From: Bdellovibrio sp.
GTDB taxonomy: Bacteria > Bdellovibrionota > Bdellovibrionia > Bdellovibrionales > Bdellovibrionaceae
Assembly: GCA_014376435.1 (NCBI GenBank)
Contig: JACMRL010000010.1
Span: forward strand, 52,368 to 116,367
Length of the DNA: 64,000 bases
Direction: 5' to 3'
In this document: positions 1 to 8,851 of the stretch, in pieces
Layout of the letters: every line of letters begins with the position of its first letter
How positions within the stretch are numbered: position 1 is the stretch's first letter
Notes under the pieces: generated by a model
Told to the model about the DNA's origin: nothing
Seen by the model: the letters and a program-made list of their open reading frames with translations, nothing else
The model's database searches: none
Made by a program: the position numbers and the translations under genes

Positions 1-666
1 TCCGTAGATTAATTTTTTAACTTGAGAATTATAATGGATTTCGCAGCCGTGCTGTTTTAAAAATTCACGCATCAGTGGAATCACGCGACGAATTTTATCT
101 GAACCGACGTGCGGATTTGATAACCATTGAATTTCGGCGGGCGCGCCGAATTGTACCAAACGATTCAATACGTAAGGAATATGGTCAGACTTAATTCGCG
201 TGATTAATTTTCCATCCGAATATAACCCAGCGCCGCCTTCGCCGTAGCAAACATTATTGCGCGGGTCTAATTCTCCGTAGCGCCAGTATTTATTAATTCC
301 CTTGATGCGATCGGCTGATTCGCTGCCGCGTTCGAATAAGCGACAGGGAATTCCGCGCTCGACTAAGCGAAGGGCTGCGAATAATCCCGCAGGGCCTGAA
401 CCCACGATAATTGGTTTTTGAAAATTTGCGGGCAATTTTGCTAAACGCGGAAGTTCGAATTTTTCTAAGCTAAGCTCTTCGTTTTCACCAGCTACTTCAA
501 CCGTGTAAACAAAATGGGGAGAGTGTTTTTTGCGGGCATCAACGGATTGACGAAGAATGCGGTACGGGCCATGTTTAGCCATGCCGTGCTGAGGTAACAG
601 CCAAGCTAAGTGCTCGGTTAATTCCTGATTAATATCTACTTTAAGGTCTTTAAAAATCTTCGACAT
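1..666 (-). CDS. FAD-dependent dehydrogenase, COG2509-like (3' part missing)
   Basis: The reading frame starts at ATG 666 and runs off the left edge, so only the N-terminal 222 residues are seen. It begins MSKIFKDLKVDINQ. A Rossmann dinucleotide-binding motif GSGPAGLFAALRLVERG follows at about residues 90-106, and then the segment YGEGGAGLYSDGKL. Both are characteristic of the uncharacterised FAD-dependent dehydrogenases of COG2509. Substrate and pathway are unknown. It is divergent from psd, with 28 bp between the two start codons, so the promoters must overlap. The family call is fairly safe; no specific reaction can be given. Confidence 0.8.
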   Translation of the reverse strand, partial: MSKIFKDLKVDINQELTEHLAWLLPQHGMAKHGPYRILRQSVDARKKHSPHFVYTVEVAGENEELSLEKFELPRLAKLPANFQKPIIVGSGPAGLFAALRLVERGIPCRLFERGSESADRIKGINKYWRYGELDPRNNVCYGEGGAGLYSDGKLITRIKSDHIPYVLNRLVQFGAPAEIQWLSNPHVGSDKIRRVIPLMREFLKQHGCEIHYNSQVKKLIYG

Positions 667-694
667 GAGAGAAAGTTTATAGCAAGATAGTGCC

Positions 695-1525
695 ATGTCA
701 GCAATCACTCGATTTTTACCAAAGAACCATCTTAGTTATTTTGCGGGAAAACTTGTTCATCTCAAATTTCCGCCCTTTCTGTCGTGGCTTAAGAACTTAA
801 TCATTGAAAACTTTGCACAGGCTTACAAGATTGACCTAAATGAAGTCGAGTTTCCAATCGAAAAATACGATTCTTTGGGTGAATTTTTTATTCGTCGGTT
901 AAAGCCGGGTCTTCGCCCGCTTGGTCAAACTTGGGCTTTAAATCCAGCTGATGCAGTGATCACGCAGGCCGCCGTGATGACCGATGGAAAATTGATTCAG
1001 GCGAAAGGTAAAACTTATTCACTACAAAACTTTACACAAGATCCCGAAGCGACTAAAAAGTGGATGGACGGAATTTTCCTAACTTACTATTTATGTCCGA
1101 CCGATTATCACCGCGTGCATTCGCCGGTGACGGGTTACATTAAAAAAATCACGCATATTCCGGGAGCTTTGTGGCCGGTAAATGCATGGTCGACCGAAAA
1201 TATTCACGAGCTTTTTTCAATCAACGAAAGAATTTTAGTAGAAATTGAAACCGATCGTGGACCCGTGGGCGTAATGTTTGTGGGTGCGACCAACGTTGGG
1301 CAAATTATTTTAACGTTTGATACATCAATCGTGGGTAATCAATTATTGTCGTCACTAAAATTCGAGAAAATTTATGATTTACCAGTGCAAAAAGGGGATG
1401 AGCTAGGTGCTTTCCGTATGGGAAGTACGGTCGTCATGCTTTACGCAAAAGGTCAGTTGCCAGAAGGTTTTGACCCAGGCACGCAGCTAAGCAAAGCAGT
1501 TAAAGTGAATAGTCCGCTAGCCTAA
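695..1525 (+). CDS. psd: phosphatidylserine decarboxylase proenzyme
   Basis: Converts phosphatidylserine to phosphatidylethanolamine at the inner membrane. The 276-residue protein has the family hallmarks: a PTDYHRVHSPVTG segment with the conserved histidines, and the self-cleavage motif FRMGSTVVMLY near the C-terminus, where Ser244 would become the pyruvoyl group. The usual LGST is MGST here, a conservative change. Length is close to the E. coli enzyme, so the proenzyme looks complete. Its stop codon overlaps the stop of the convergent queD-like gene by 4 bp. Confidence 0.93.
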   Translation: MSAITRFLPKNHLSYFAGKLVHLKFPPFLSWLKNLIIENFAQAYKIDLNEVEFPIEKYDSLGEFFIRRLKPGLRPLGQTWALNPADAVITQAAVMTDGKLIQAKGKTYSLQNFTQDPEATKKWMDGIFLTYYLCPTDYHRVHSPVTGYIKKITHIPGALWPVNAWSTENIHELFSINERILVEIETDRGPVGVMFVGATNVGQIILTFDTSIVGNQLLSSLKFEKIYDLPVQKGDELGAFRMGSTVVMLYAKGQLPEGFDPGTQLSKAVKVNSPLA

Positions 1526-1881
1526 GCAGGGTAGCGGCATTCCGTTGCCGAAGTTTCCGCAATGGTCACATTTTTTAAAATAGGAATTTTTTTAATCATC
1601 CGATCATATATCCACTTCGCTAAAAGCTCTGAAGTTGGATTTTCTAAACCCGGCACTTCATTTAAAACTCGGTGGTCAATTTCGATTAATAAAGCCTTCA
1701 TGGCAAAGCTGATTTCGTTATAATCCATTACCCAGCCTACTTTTGTATCTAGATCGCCCAACAAAGTTAGAACAATTTTAAAGCTGTGTCCGTGCATGCG
1801 CGCGCACGGGTGCGTGGATGGTAAATTTGGTAAAAAACGGGCTGACTCTATTTGAAAATGCTGCTTCAATTCATACTTCAT
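1522..1881 (-). CDS. queD: 6-carboxytetrahydropterin synthase (QueD-like)
   Basis: COG0720 (PTPS/QueD) family, expected to make 6-carboxy-5,6,7,8-tetrahydropterin for queuosine and other deazapurines. The 119-residue protein carries the QueD signature Cys26-x3-HGH (CARMHGH), the DH pair in EIDHRVLN, the GLENPTSELLAKWI segment typical of QueD, and Glu in AETSATEC. Compared with E. coli QueD, the first zinc-ligand histidine (FEAAH) is replaced by Arg15 (IESAR). That may define a subfamily or a weakened metal site. It is divergent from a second COG0720 gene with 26 bp between starts. No other queuosine genes are in view. Confidence 0.85.
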   Translation of the reverse strand: MKYELKQHFQIESARFLPNLPSTHPCARMHGHSFKIVLTLLGDLDTKVGWVMDYNEISFAMKALLIEIDHRVLNEVPGLENPTSELLAKWIYDRMIKKIPILKNVTIAETSATECRYPA

Positions 1882-1907
1882 AGTAGCTTTAACTTAAAGG
1901 ATTTCCC

Positions 1908-2402
1908 ATGGAATTGACAACACTTCATTTAGCGAAACAAAACTTTAAATTCTCGTCGGCGCATTTTTTGATTTTTGATGATCATAAGGCCGAAATGCTG
2001 CACGGGCATAACTACCAAGTTAAGGTCGATATTGTTTGCCCACCGGCAGAAGATTTTCCGCAAGACGGGTATTTTATCGATTTTAATGTTTTAAAAAAGC
2101 AAATTAAATCGCGCCTTGATCAATGGGACGAACATATTTTATTACCTAGTCAGCATAAAGATATGAAATATAAAATCAGCCTAGACGGAAAAAACTATGA
2201 AGTGCATTTCCGTGATCGTTTTTATTCTTTGCCTTTAAGCGAAGTGATTTGGTTAGAACTGACGAACACCAGCGTTGAACAACTTTCAAGTTTACTGGCC
2301 CATGATTTTTTTCACAGCTTTAAAAAAATCGGAGTCAGGAAAGTGCGCGTGACGGTCGAAGAGACACGTGGGCAAAGTGCCTCCACGCTGGTGAAAGATT
2401 AA
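1908..2402 (+). CDS. COG0720 pterin synthase paralogue, PTPS-III-type motif
   Basis: A 164-residue member of the 6-pyruvoyltetrahydropterin synthase/QueD superfamily. The full zinc triad is visible: His19 in FSSAHF, plus His32 and His34 in LHGH. In place of the catalytic Cys it has Glu29, giving E-x-x-H-G-H. From knowledge of the family, that motif marks PTPS-III, which makes 6-hydroxymethyl-dihydropterin directly and can replace FolB in folate synthesis. There is an insertion of about 25 residues (near 80-105) relative to its neighbour. An AAAGG ribosome site precedes ATG 1908. Family is certain; the PTPS-III role is inferred. Confidence 0.75.
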   Translation: MELTTLHLAKQNFKFSSAHFLIFDDHKAEMLHGHNYQVKVDIVCPPAEDFPQDGYFIDFNVLKKQIKSRLDQWDEHILLPSQHKDMKYKISLDGKNYEVHFRDRFYSLPLSEVIWLELTNTSVEQLSSLLAHDFFHSFKKIGVRKVRVTVEETRGQSASTLVKD

Positions 2403-3422
2403 TTACTGTATTTTCATGCCGCTGGCGACTTCGTCGGCGGTCAATTCTTCTTTGATTCGGTAACTCCAAAAACAAATTTGCCCGGGCTGTTTAACCCAGC
2501 TGTCAACACGGTCTTCAAGGGATTGCGGAATTCCGTTACAGGAAGTGCTGCCAATGTCGGCGAAGTTTGTAACCTCACTGACTGACCAGGACCAAAAACT
2601 TTTTTCCCTTTTTGACCAATTACGGTTGAAGCCACTGGCTCCTTTTTGAACTTTTGCAAAAACAATTTGTTCTAAATTAGGGTGCGCTACTTGTTCGCGA
2701 GCTCGTAAAATCATGTCCGAATTAGTGATTTTTACGATGTAAGAATCACCACCTACTTGATTGGGGGCTACTACAAAATAAGCGGCCTTTACATCTGTCT
2801 TAGAAGCTTGCGGGTTAATGAGGAAGGGGCCTTCCGCGCCGGCACTATTTAAATTAAAACCAGCGTAACGTTGGCTTGCACTGACGCGAAGGTAAGCCCA
2901 CGCAGTCATTCGCACGGGCGCTTTATAAATATATTTAGCCATTGGTTTAAGTGTAACGTTAACGGTACGAATCGTTTCAAATTTTCTATTCAGAAATTCG
3001 AAAGTAAATTGATTTGTGCCTGAGTAAAGATTTTCAACCCACATTTGGGCCTCCGCTAAATCGGACTTACGATAAGTCAAAATTCCACCTTCAAAGTGGT
3101 GAGCTGGGTAAATTTTCTTACTACAAATTAATTGGACTTCGACCAGGCCAGGCGCATTTAAATTCAGAATGCTATAACGCTCATCTGGACTTGTGGTCTT
3201 TAAATTAATTTTCATTAGACCTAGAGGCTTAATATTAATTTCACTTTCAGAAACAAATGAACTACGAAATTTTTGTAACCACACACGAAGGTCTGTATTC
3301 TGCAAATTTTTAATTTCTAGCTGCCCAGTATCGCAAGCTTGCGGCCAACGTAGTACTTCCGCTTCGGTAAAAATTGAAACGAATAAGAGACCTAAAATAA
3401 AGACCGCTTTTAATTTATTCAT
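2403..3422 (-). CDS. secreted protein of unknown function
   Basis: I do not recognise this 339-residue protein. A clear Sec signal peptide (MNKLKAVFILGLLFVSIFTEA) predicts export. The rest is rich in beta-type sequence with several cysteines, a late pair being SCNG and QICFW. No catalytic motif stands out. ATG 3422 is preferred over an in-frame TTG at 3431 because a GAGAGG ribosome site precedes it and it starts the signal peptide directly. The stop codon abuts the stop of the convergent pterin synthase with no bases between. Confidence 0.7.
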   Translation of the reverse strand: MNKLKAVFILGLLFVSIFTEAEVLRWPQACDTGQLEIKNLQNTDLRVWLQKFRSSFVSESEINIKPLGLMKINLKTTSPDERYSILNLNAPGLVEVQLICSKKIYPAHHFEGGILTYRKSDLAEAQMWVENLYSGTNQFTFEFLNRKFETIRTVNVTLKPMAKYIYKAPVRMTAWAYLRVSASQRYAGFNLNSAGAEGPFLINPQASKTDVKAAYFVVAPNQVGGDSYIVKITNSDMILRAREQVAHPNLEQIVFAKVQKGASGFNRNWSKREKSFWSWSVSEVTNFADIGSTSCNGIPQSLEDRVDSWVKQPGQICFWSYRIKEELTADEVASGMKIQ

Positions 3423-3559
3423 GCCTCTCAAATCGGGGTAAAAGTGAAGTTACTTAAACCCTAAACAAACAGAATGCATAAACCAGTCCATTCCTGGTCC
3501 CCAGTGGGTCGTTTGGCCTAGACTTTTCTCAGTGTATTTTCATTTAGAAGCCCCTTATT

Positions 3560-3578
3560 GAAAATGATTGTCAATTAC
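3560..3578. promoter_or_regulatory. probable Fur box upstream of feoAB
   Basis: A 19-bp stretch beginning GAAAATGATTGTCAATTAC matches 13 of 19 positions of the classical Fur consensus, including the central ATGAT...TCA halves. It lies 52 bp before the feoA start, where a repressor of ferrous iron uptake would sit. The match is by eye and the promoter itself was not identified. Confidence 0.6.
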
Positions 3579-3630
3579 GAGGAGTGGGCTGAAATAAGAA
3601 GTTCCTAACCCAGTCTTCTCTAGGAAATGT

Positions 3631-3843
3631 ATGAAAACGATCATGATCGATAAAATTGAATCGCTAAAGAAAACCCCGTCTTCTGATGCGATCGTGCAAA
3701 GATTGTATGAATTAGGTTTACGTCCGGGAGTTGAAATTAAAATCATCCGCCGAATTTCTTTTGGAACTGTCACCGTGATTGAATATGGTCAAACACGCTT
3801 AGCATTAAATGAACAGGAGATGGCATGTCTACATGGGCATTAG
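3631..3843 (+). CDS. feoA: ferrous iron transport protein A
   Basis: A 70-residue SH3-like protein that assists FeoB. The segment LYELGLRPGVEIKIIRR is the conserved FeoA core, followed by the beta strands TVTVIEYGQTRLALNEQE. It overlaps feoB by 19 bp, so the two are translationally coupled. The upstream Fur-like box suggests induction under iron limitation. Confidence 0.9.
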   Translation: MKTIMIDKIESLKKTPSSDAIVQRLYELGLRPGVEIKIIRRISFGTVTVIEYGQTRLALNEQEMACLHGH

Positions 3844-5714
3844 TCGGTTCTCCGAATGCGGGTAAAACAACTTTATATAATTGGTTAACGGGTGCGCGCG
3901 CGAAGACGGTCAATTATCCAGGGGCCACCGTTGAATATAGTATGGGTCCGCTACGTTCGCAGCTCAGTCAAAAATTTGAAAACTTTCAAGCTACCATCAT
4001 CGATACACCGGGGATCTATTCTTTAAATCCGCAATCGGAAGATGAAAAGGTCACTTACAATACTTTGTTCGATCAAAAAAACTTTCCGCACCAAATTGAT
4101 GGCGTACTGATTGTGGCAGATGGCACGCAGTTAAACCGTCATTTAGTTTTAGCCGAGCAATTAAAATCGTCTGGCTATCCAGTGATCTTAATTGTGACCA
4201 TGATGGATTTACTTGAACAAGAAGGTGCGGTTTTTAATCAAGAATTACTTAGAAAAAAATTAGATACACCCGTGGTTTTATTCGACGGAATTTTAGGCCG
4301 TGGTTTAGATCATATTATTTTACTGATGAAACAACCACAGCCCGCAAAATTAGAAATTAAAGCTCCCGTCTGGAGCATTCAAAAACAAGAGCAAATGTTG
4401 GAGTGGGCACAGCTTGCGGTGGATGCGGTCATTGTTAAAAAGAATAAAAGTCATAACAGTGCCTTGAAATTAACTGCAAAGTTAGATCATTTATTTTTAC
4501 ATCCGGTTATTGGGTTAATTATTTTTTTCTTATTGATGACTATTTTATTTTCTTCGATTTATTGGCTAGCTGCCCCCGTGATGGAGTTAATCGACGGATT
4601 TTTTGGTGCAGCCACCGAAAAAATTACGACGGCTATGCCGGGGCTGGTGGGTAACTTCTTAGGTGCGGGATTAATGGCGGCGATTGGCGGCGTCGTTATT
4701 TTTGTACCGCAAATTTTTATTTTATTTTTAGGAATCGGAATTTTAGAAGCAACGGGTTACCTAGCGCGCGTCGGAGCCTTGATTGACCGACCTTTGTCTG
4801 CTTTAGGTTTAGGTGGCAGGTCATTTGTTCCATTGCTGTCGGGCTTTGCTTGTTCGATCCCGGCGATTATGGCAACCAGAAATATTTCTTCTAAAAAAGA
4901 GAAACTAATCGCGCAAAGTATCATACCCTTTATGACTTGTTCGGCGCGTTTACCAGTTTACGGCCTGATGATTGGTTTTTTACTAGGAGATAGCCAGCCA
5001 TTAAAAGCGGGTTTTATCATGGCGCTATTATATTTTGGTGCGATTTTAATTGGTGCCCTGGCTTCGAAGATACTTTCAAAAATTATTAAAGGTGAACTTC
5101 ATTCTCGTTTAATGATGGAGCTTCCATTGTATCGTCGTCCGAGATTTAGAATTTTACTTTTACAATCTTTGTCCAAATCAAAAACATTTGTTTTCAGAGC
5201 AGGTCCAATTATTTTGACTCTAGCTTTGGTGCTTTGGTTTGGAACAACTTTTCCCCGTCCTCCGGTGGGGGTAGAAATGTCGGCCGCGCAAATTGCATCG
5301 CATAGTTACGCGGCGCAATTCGGGCAGGCGATTGAGCCCGTATTTAAGCCCTTGGGTGTGGATTGGCGCGTAGGCTTTGGATTAATTTCGGCCTTTGCCG
5401 CGCGCGAAGTATTTGTTTCATCATTAGCCTTGGTTTTTAATATTGAAGCTAAAGACGAGGCGCAGACCAAAGGTTTATTAAATGCCATGCGCGAAGCCAC
5501 TTTTGCTGATGGTTCAAAAGTATTTACTGTGGCCAGCGTAACGGGAATTCTAATTTTCTTTATGATTGCGCTTCAATGTATATCGACCGTTAGTATTTTA
5601 AAGCGCGAAACTGGTTCGTGGAGGCCCGCCATTTTACAGTTAGTTATTAGTAATTTAGTTGCTTATAGCTTGGCGGCGCTAGTAGTGAACGCGCTAAAAG
5701 CCTTCGGTCTTTAG
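3825..5714 (+). CDS. feoB: ferrous iron transporter B
   Basis: Inner-membrane Fe(II) importer with an N-terminal G domain and a polytopic C-terminal half. G1 is GSPNAGKT (residues 8-15), the G2 region is NYPGATVEY, and G3 is DTPG (60-63). The G4 motif reads TMMD (125-128), where most FeoB have N-M/K-x-D. Gate motifs are present, including PLLSGFACSIPAIMATR and MTCSARLPVYGL. At 629 residues it is shorter than E. coli FeoB (about 770), consistent with a shortened linker and C-terminus. An AGGAG site inside feoA precedes the ATG. The stop abuts that of the next, convergent gene. Confidence 0.95.
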   Translation: MSTWALVGSPNAGKTTLYNWLTGARAKTVNYPGATVEYSMGPLRSQLSQKFENFQATIIDTPGIYSLNPQSEDEKVTYNTLFDQKNFPHQIDGVLIVADGTQLNRHLVLAEQLKSSGYPVILIVTMMDLLEQEGAVFNQELLRKKLDTPVVLFDGILGRGLDHIILLMKQPQPAKLEIKAPVWSIQKQEQMLEWAQLAVDAVIVKKNKSHNSALKLTAKLDHLFLHPVIGLIIFFLLMTILFSSIYWLAAPVMELIDGFFGAATEKITTAMPGLVGNFLGAGLMAAIGGVVIFVPQIFILFLGIGILEATGYLARVGALIDRPLSALGLGGRSFVPLLSGFACSIPAIMATRNISSKKEKLIAQSIIPFMTCSARLPVYGLMIGFLLGDSQPLKAGFIMALLYFGAILIGALASKILSKIIKGELHSRLMMELPLYRRPRFRILLLQSLSKSKTFVFRAGPIILTLALVLWFGTTFPRPPVGVEMSAAQIASHSYAAQFGQAIEPVFKPLGVDWRVGFGLISAFAAREVFVSSLALVFNIEAKDEAQTKGLLNAMREATFADGSKVFTVASVTGILIFFMIALQCISTVSILKRETGSWRPAILQLVISNLVAYSLAALVVNALKAFGL

Positions 5715-7505
5715 TTATTTATTTCTTTTATTAAAATAATACTTACGATACCAAGTAGAAGTTTTTTTCCAAAGAGAAAATAAACTCTCTTCCGGGAACA
5801 TATTCACGCGAAAGATTTGGTAAGGAGCTTCTTCTAACTTCAATCCGCCGGTGTCCGTGTTGACGGCATAATCGTAGCCAGCATCAAAGGCGAATGCGGA
5901 AGCTTTAGGGCTGGTGATCCCGTAGGTAAATGCATAAGTATTAATCGTAATAGCGAATTCTTTTTCTAAGCTATCTTTAGAAGCTTTTAGCTCGTGAAAG
6001 GCCTCATCATCCGTCATTTCCGTGATTTTTTTATGCGAAAAACCATGCGAGCCAATTTCGAACGCGCTGGTCAGCCACTGCTGCCTTTCGGTTGCACTTA
6101 TAATTTCGTGAGCCGGTTCATCGCTATTGATATCCCATTGATTATCTTTGATTGCCGAATTGGCTAATAAAAATAATTGTGAGCGAAAACCGTATTTTTT
6201 TAAAAGTGGAGACGCGTTTTCTAAGTTATCGCGGTACCCATCATCAAACGTTAAGATCAAAGGTTTTTTCGGAAATAAGCTAAAATCTTTTTCGCCGCGG
6301 CGAAATTTCGCTAATTCTGAAAATGTTAAACTCGTAAATCCGCGTATTTTAAAAAACTTAAGGTGTTTTTCAAAATTTTCTTTCGTTACAAAAATACGAT
6401 GTTGTGACTCAATTTCAACACTTGGAATTTTGTGATACATTAATGTCGGGATCCAAGCCGGGTGGTTTCTTAAGAAAAAGGCTGATTCATACAGGCGCAT
6501 AATTTTTTTACTTAAGTTAGCTAGCGAGAATTCTTTACTAGCTAAAACCGAAAGAATTTGGGTTTCTTCCCATCTAACCATGACGGCTAAGTCATTAGTA
6601 AAAGCTTCCGCGTTTAAAACGGGACCTGTTGATTTTAAATTGATGTCACCAAAATTTGATTTAATAGCTTGCGAAAAATTAGCCGGGCGAATTAAGCCGA
6701 TGTATTCCGCTTCACCGAAAGCGATGGTCGGTACTCCGGCAATTAAAGCCTCCATGCAGACGCGGCCGGCGCCGATCACTAAATCATATTGTGCGTAAGT
6801 CAGACTGGTTAGTGAAGGAACATGAATTTCGTGAACTGACTTTAATAAATCAGCCGCTAATTGAAGGTCAGATTTTTTACCGCCGACTAAAGTGATTTCA
6901 CATTCGCCCGGAACTTGTGACAAAGCCTGGATCACTTGTTCCGTACGTTGCTGTTTTGGGCCGGTGGTGCGCCCGATAATCGCAATTTTTTTTACAGCGC
7001 CAGCATTTTTCTTCATTTGTAAAAAAAACTGCTGATCGCTAATGCCATTTGGTAAAACTTTAATTCGCGTTTGCTCATAACCAAAATCTTTAATTAAATG
7101 CGAGCTTAAGTTTTCACAGACGGGAATAATAAAATCTCCGTACTGATTAAATAATTTTTTTGATACAGACGAATGTTGCTGGCCGTGCACCGTTGAAACT
7201 AATCCAACATTCAAACCCACACGCGCCCAGTAAGCTAATTTAGCCGCCGCCCTCGAGTGCGTATGAATAATTTGAATTTCATTCTTTTTTAAAAAATTTC
7301 GAAACCACAGAACGTTTTTATAAAAAACAATTTTAGATTTCGTTTCAACTTCTAAGCTATGACAAATGGCCGGGGTCGGAAAAAAGAAGCCATTTGAGAC
7401 TTGAAAAACTTGGTGTTTCGCATTTAATTGCGAATTGGCTAAAGTTACGGCGTAAACTTCGGCTCCGGTTAAATGATTTTGCGACAGCAGATGAACAATT
7501 TTCAC
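5715..7505 (-). CDS. fused glycosyltransferase (GT4-like) and polysaccharide deacetylase (CE4)
   Basis: A 596-residue two-domain protein. Residues 1 to about 345 form a GT-B glycosyltransferase: an N-terminal GAEVYAVTLANS glycine-loop region, HTHSRAAAKLAYWAR, and a donor-site segment GRVCMEALIAGVPTIAFGE. Residues about 350-596 form a NodB/CE4 deacetylase with metal and catalytic motifs LTFDDGY (418-424) and SHGFSH (486-491). No signal peptide or membrane span is obvious, so a cytoplasmic or membrane-associated role in surface polysaccharide assembly is inferred. The fusion suggests that sugar transfer and N-deacetylation act on one product. Confidence 0.85.
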   Translation of the reverse strand: MKIVHLLSQNHLTGAEVYAVTLANSQLNAKHQVFQVSNGFFFPTPAICHSLEVETKSKIVFYKNVLWFRNFLKKNEIQIIHTHSRAAAKLAYWARVGLNVGLVSTVHGQQHSSVSKKLFNQYGDFIIPVCENLSSHLIKDFGYEQTRIKVLPNGISDQQFFLQMKKNAGAVKKIAIIGRTTGPKQQRTEQVIQALSQVPGECEITLVGGKKSDLQLAADLLKSVHEIHVPSLTSLTYAQYDLVIGAGRVCMEALIAGVPTIAFGEAEYIGLIRPANFSQAIKSNFGDINLKSTGPVLNAEAFTNDLAVMVRWEETQILSVLASKEFSLANLSKKIMRLYESAFFLRNHPAWIPTLMYHKIPSVEIESQHRIFVTKENFEKHLKFFKIRGFTSLTFSELAKFRRGEKDFSLFPKKPLILTFDDGYRDNLENASPLLKKYGFRSQLFLLANSAIKDNQWDINSDEPAHEIISATERQQWLTSAFEIGSHGFSHKKITEMTDDEAFHELKASKDSLEKEFAITINTYAFTYGITSPKASAFAFDAGYDYAVNTDTGGLKLEEAPYQIFRVNMFPEESLFSLWKKTSTWYRKYYFNKRNK

Positions 7506-7519
7506 CTGTTCAGCTTAAA

Positions 7520-8623
7520 TCAATTTAACGGAATATCAATCTCTGCTAAAGGCGAACAAGTCGCTAATGGTACAGCCGGAAATAAAGTCGAAACTTTCCA
7601 GTCTTTTTCATAAAGTTCAGACATCTGAGCTTGAATCTGTGCGTTTTCAAAGATAATGCCTAGCTCACGCGCTTGATTGATCGAGTTCGACGAAAAGTTC
7701 TCTGAGCCTAAGAAAAGCGTCTGGTGATCAACGTTGATGGTTTTAGCGTGGATATAAGGTACATCAACCGTAGCCGGAAACGGCATTCCGCGTACTTCAA
7801 CACCTAAATCCATTAGCTGTTTTAAATTAGCGAAAGCGGCGGCGGGTGGCTTACTCATGCCACATTGGGAAGTCAGTAAGCGCACTTTCACATTGCGACC
7901 AACGGCGGCCTGCAGCGCTTTTTGAATTGTGGGTTGCCCCATATTTTCGATCCAAATCTCGATGCTGGTTTTTGCAGAATCAATTAAAGCACTTAGTTTG
8001 GCTTCGGAATTAATCGGGCTCCAGACAAGGTTAGGTTGAGTCAATTCCGGAGTGAAGTTTCCGTGGTTAGCGGCATTATTTAAATCAGAATTAAACACCG
8101 CTAAAATTTCGGCCACAATCGTTGGGTTCGTTACAAAAACTCCCATATCGCGCATTTCGCTAGAACGAGTGATAAAGTTCATCGTTGAAATAAAAGCGCG
8201 CTTCTCGTCGATCACAAACATTTTCCAATGCGAAATTGTAAAACCATCGCTGGCCGTGACGACTTTAATTTTTGCCGCATTCAACTGGGCAATAATCGCT
8301 GAACGTTTTGGATTACTCGTGCAGTATGAATCACAAATAATATTAACTGTAACACCGCGGTTTTTTGCCGCAATTAATCCATCTGCGATTTGTTGGCTTG
8401 AAATTCCGAAGATACCAACGTGAATACTTTTTTTCGCGCTATTAAATGCATCGATTAAACTTTGGTGATCTTGATCGGGAGTGACGACGTACTGAACATT
8501 CTGTAAGGGCTCAAGGTGATTTAAAAAAGAAGTTTGGCTAGAGGTAGCAGAAACCGATGCGCAAGATAAACTTAAGACTAAAACAATCGCCGTCGTGGCA
8601 TTTTTCAAATTCAGCGTTATCAC
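7520..8623 (-). CDS. exported phospholipase D-like protein
   Basis: About 367 residues with a signal peptide (hydrophobic ATTAIVLVLSLSCASVSA) and two HKD catalytic motifs, HWKMFVID and HAKTINVD, each H-x-K-x4-D and each followed by a conserved Asn-containing segment (STMNF, GSENFSSNS). The fold binds a phosphodiester substrate; whether it is lipid, nucleic acid or cardiolipin synthesis cannot be told. GTG 8623 is chosen because a GGAG site precedes it and it leads straight into the signal peptide; an upstream in-frame TTG at 8647 is less likely. It may be cotranscribed ahead of the 5715-7505 gene. Confidence 0.85.
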   Translation of the reverse strand: MITLNLKNATTAIVLVLSLSCASVSATSSQTSFLNHLEPLQNVQYVVTPDQDHQSLIDAFNSAKKSIHVGIFGISSQQIADGLIAAKNRGVTVNIICDSYCTSNPKRSAIIAQLNAAKIKVVTASDGFTISHWKMFVIDEKRAFISTMNFITRSSEMRDMGVFVTNPTIVAEILAVFNSDLNNAANHGNFTPELTQPNLVWSPINSEAKLSALIDSAKTSIEIWIENMGQPTIQKALQAAVGRNVKVRLLTSQCGMSKPPAAAFANLKQLMDLGVEVRGMPFPATVDVPYIHAKTINVDHQTLFLGSENFSSNSINQARELGIIFENAQIQAQMSELYEKDWKVSTLFPAVPLATCSPLAEIDIPLN

Positions 8624-8794
8624 ATGATCTCCATTGCAGGGGTTCAAGAGTTCCGATGAAGACTAATGTCTCTACTCAGTAGGCGCTGTGGCAACTAAAA
8701 CACAGCGAAAGCGCAAATTTTGCATATCGTGATGCGCAAAATGCATAATAAAGTGTGGGGTAAACGGGCAGATCGAACTAGAAAGGGCCTTATG

Positions 8795-8823
8795 TTGACA
8801 GATGAAGTGAATTCTTTTAAATT
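8795..8823 (+). promoter_or_regulatory. sigma70-type promoter for tRNA-Gly
   Basis: A perfect -35 TTGACA (8795-8800) is separated by 17 bp from a -10 TAAATT (8818-8823), 28 bp before the mature tRNA start. This is the clearest consensus promoter in the window. Confidence 0.65.
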
Positions 8824-8851
8824 TTTCGTTCACGTTTAAACGCACGTAAGT

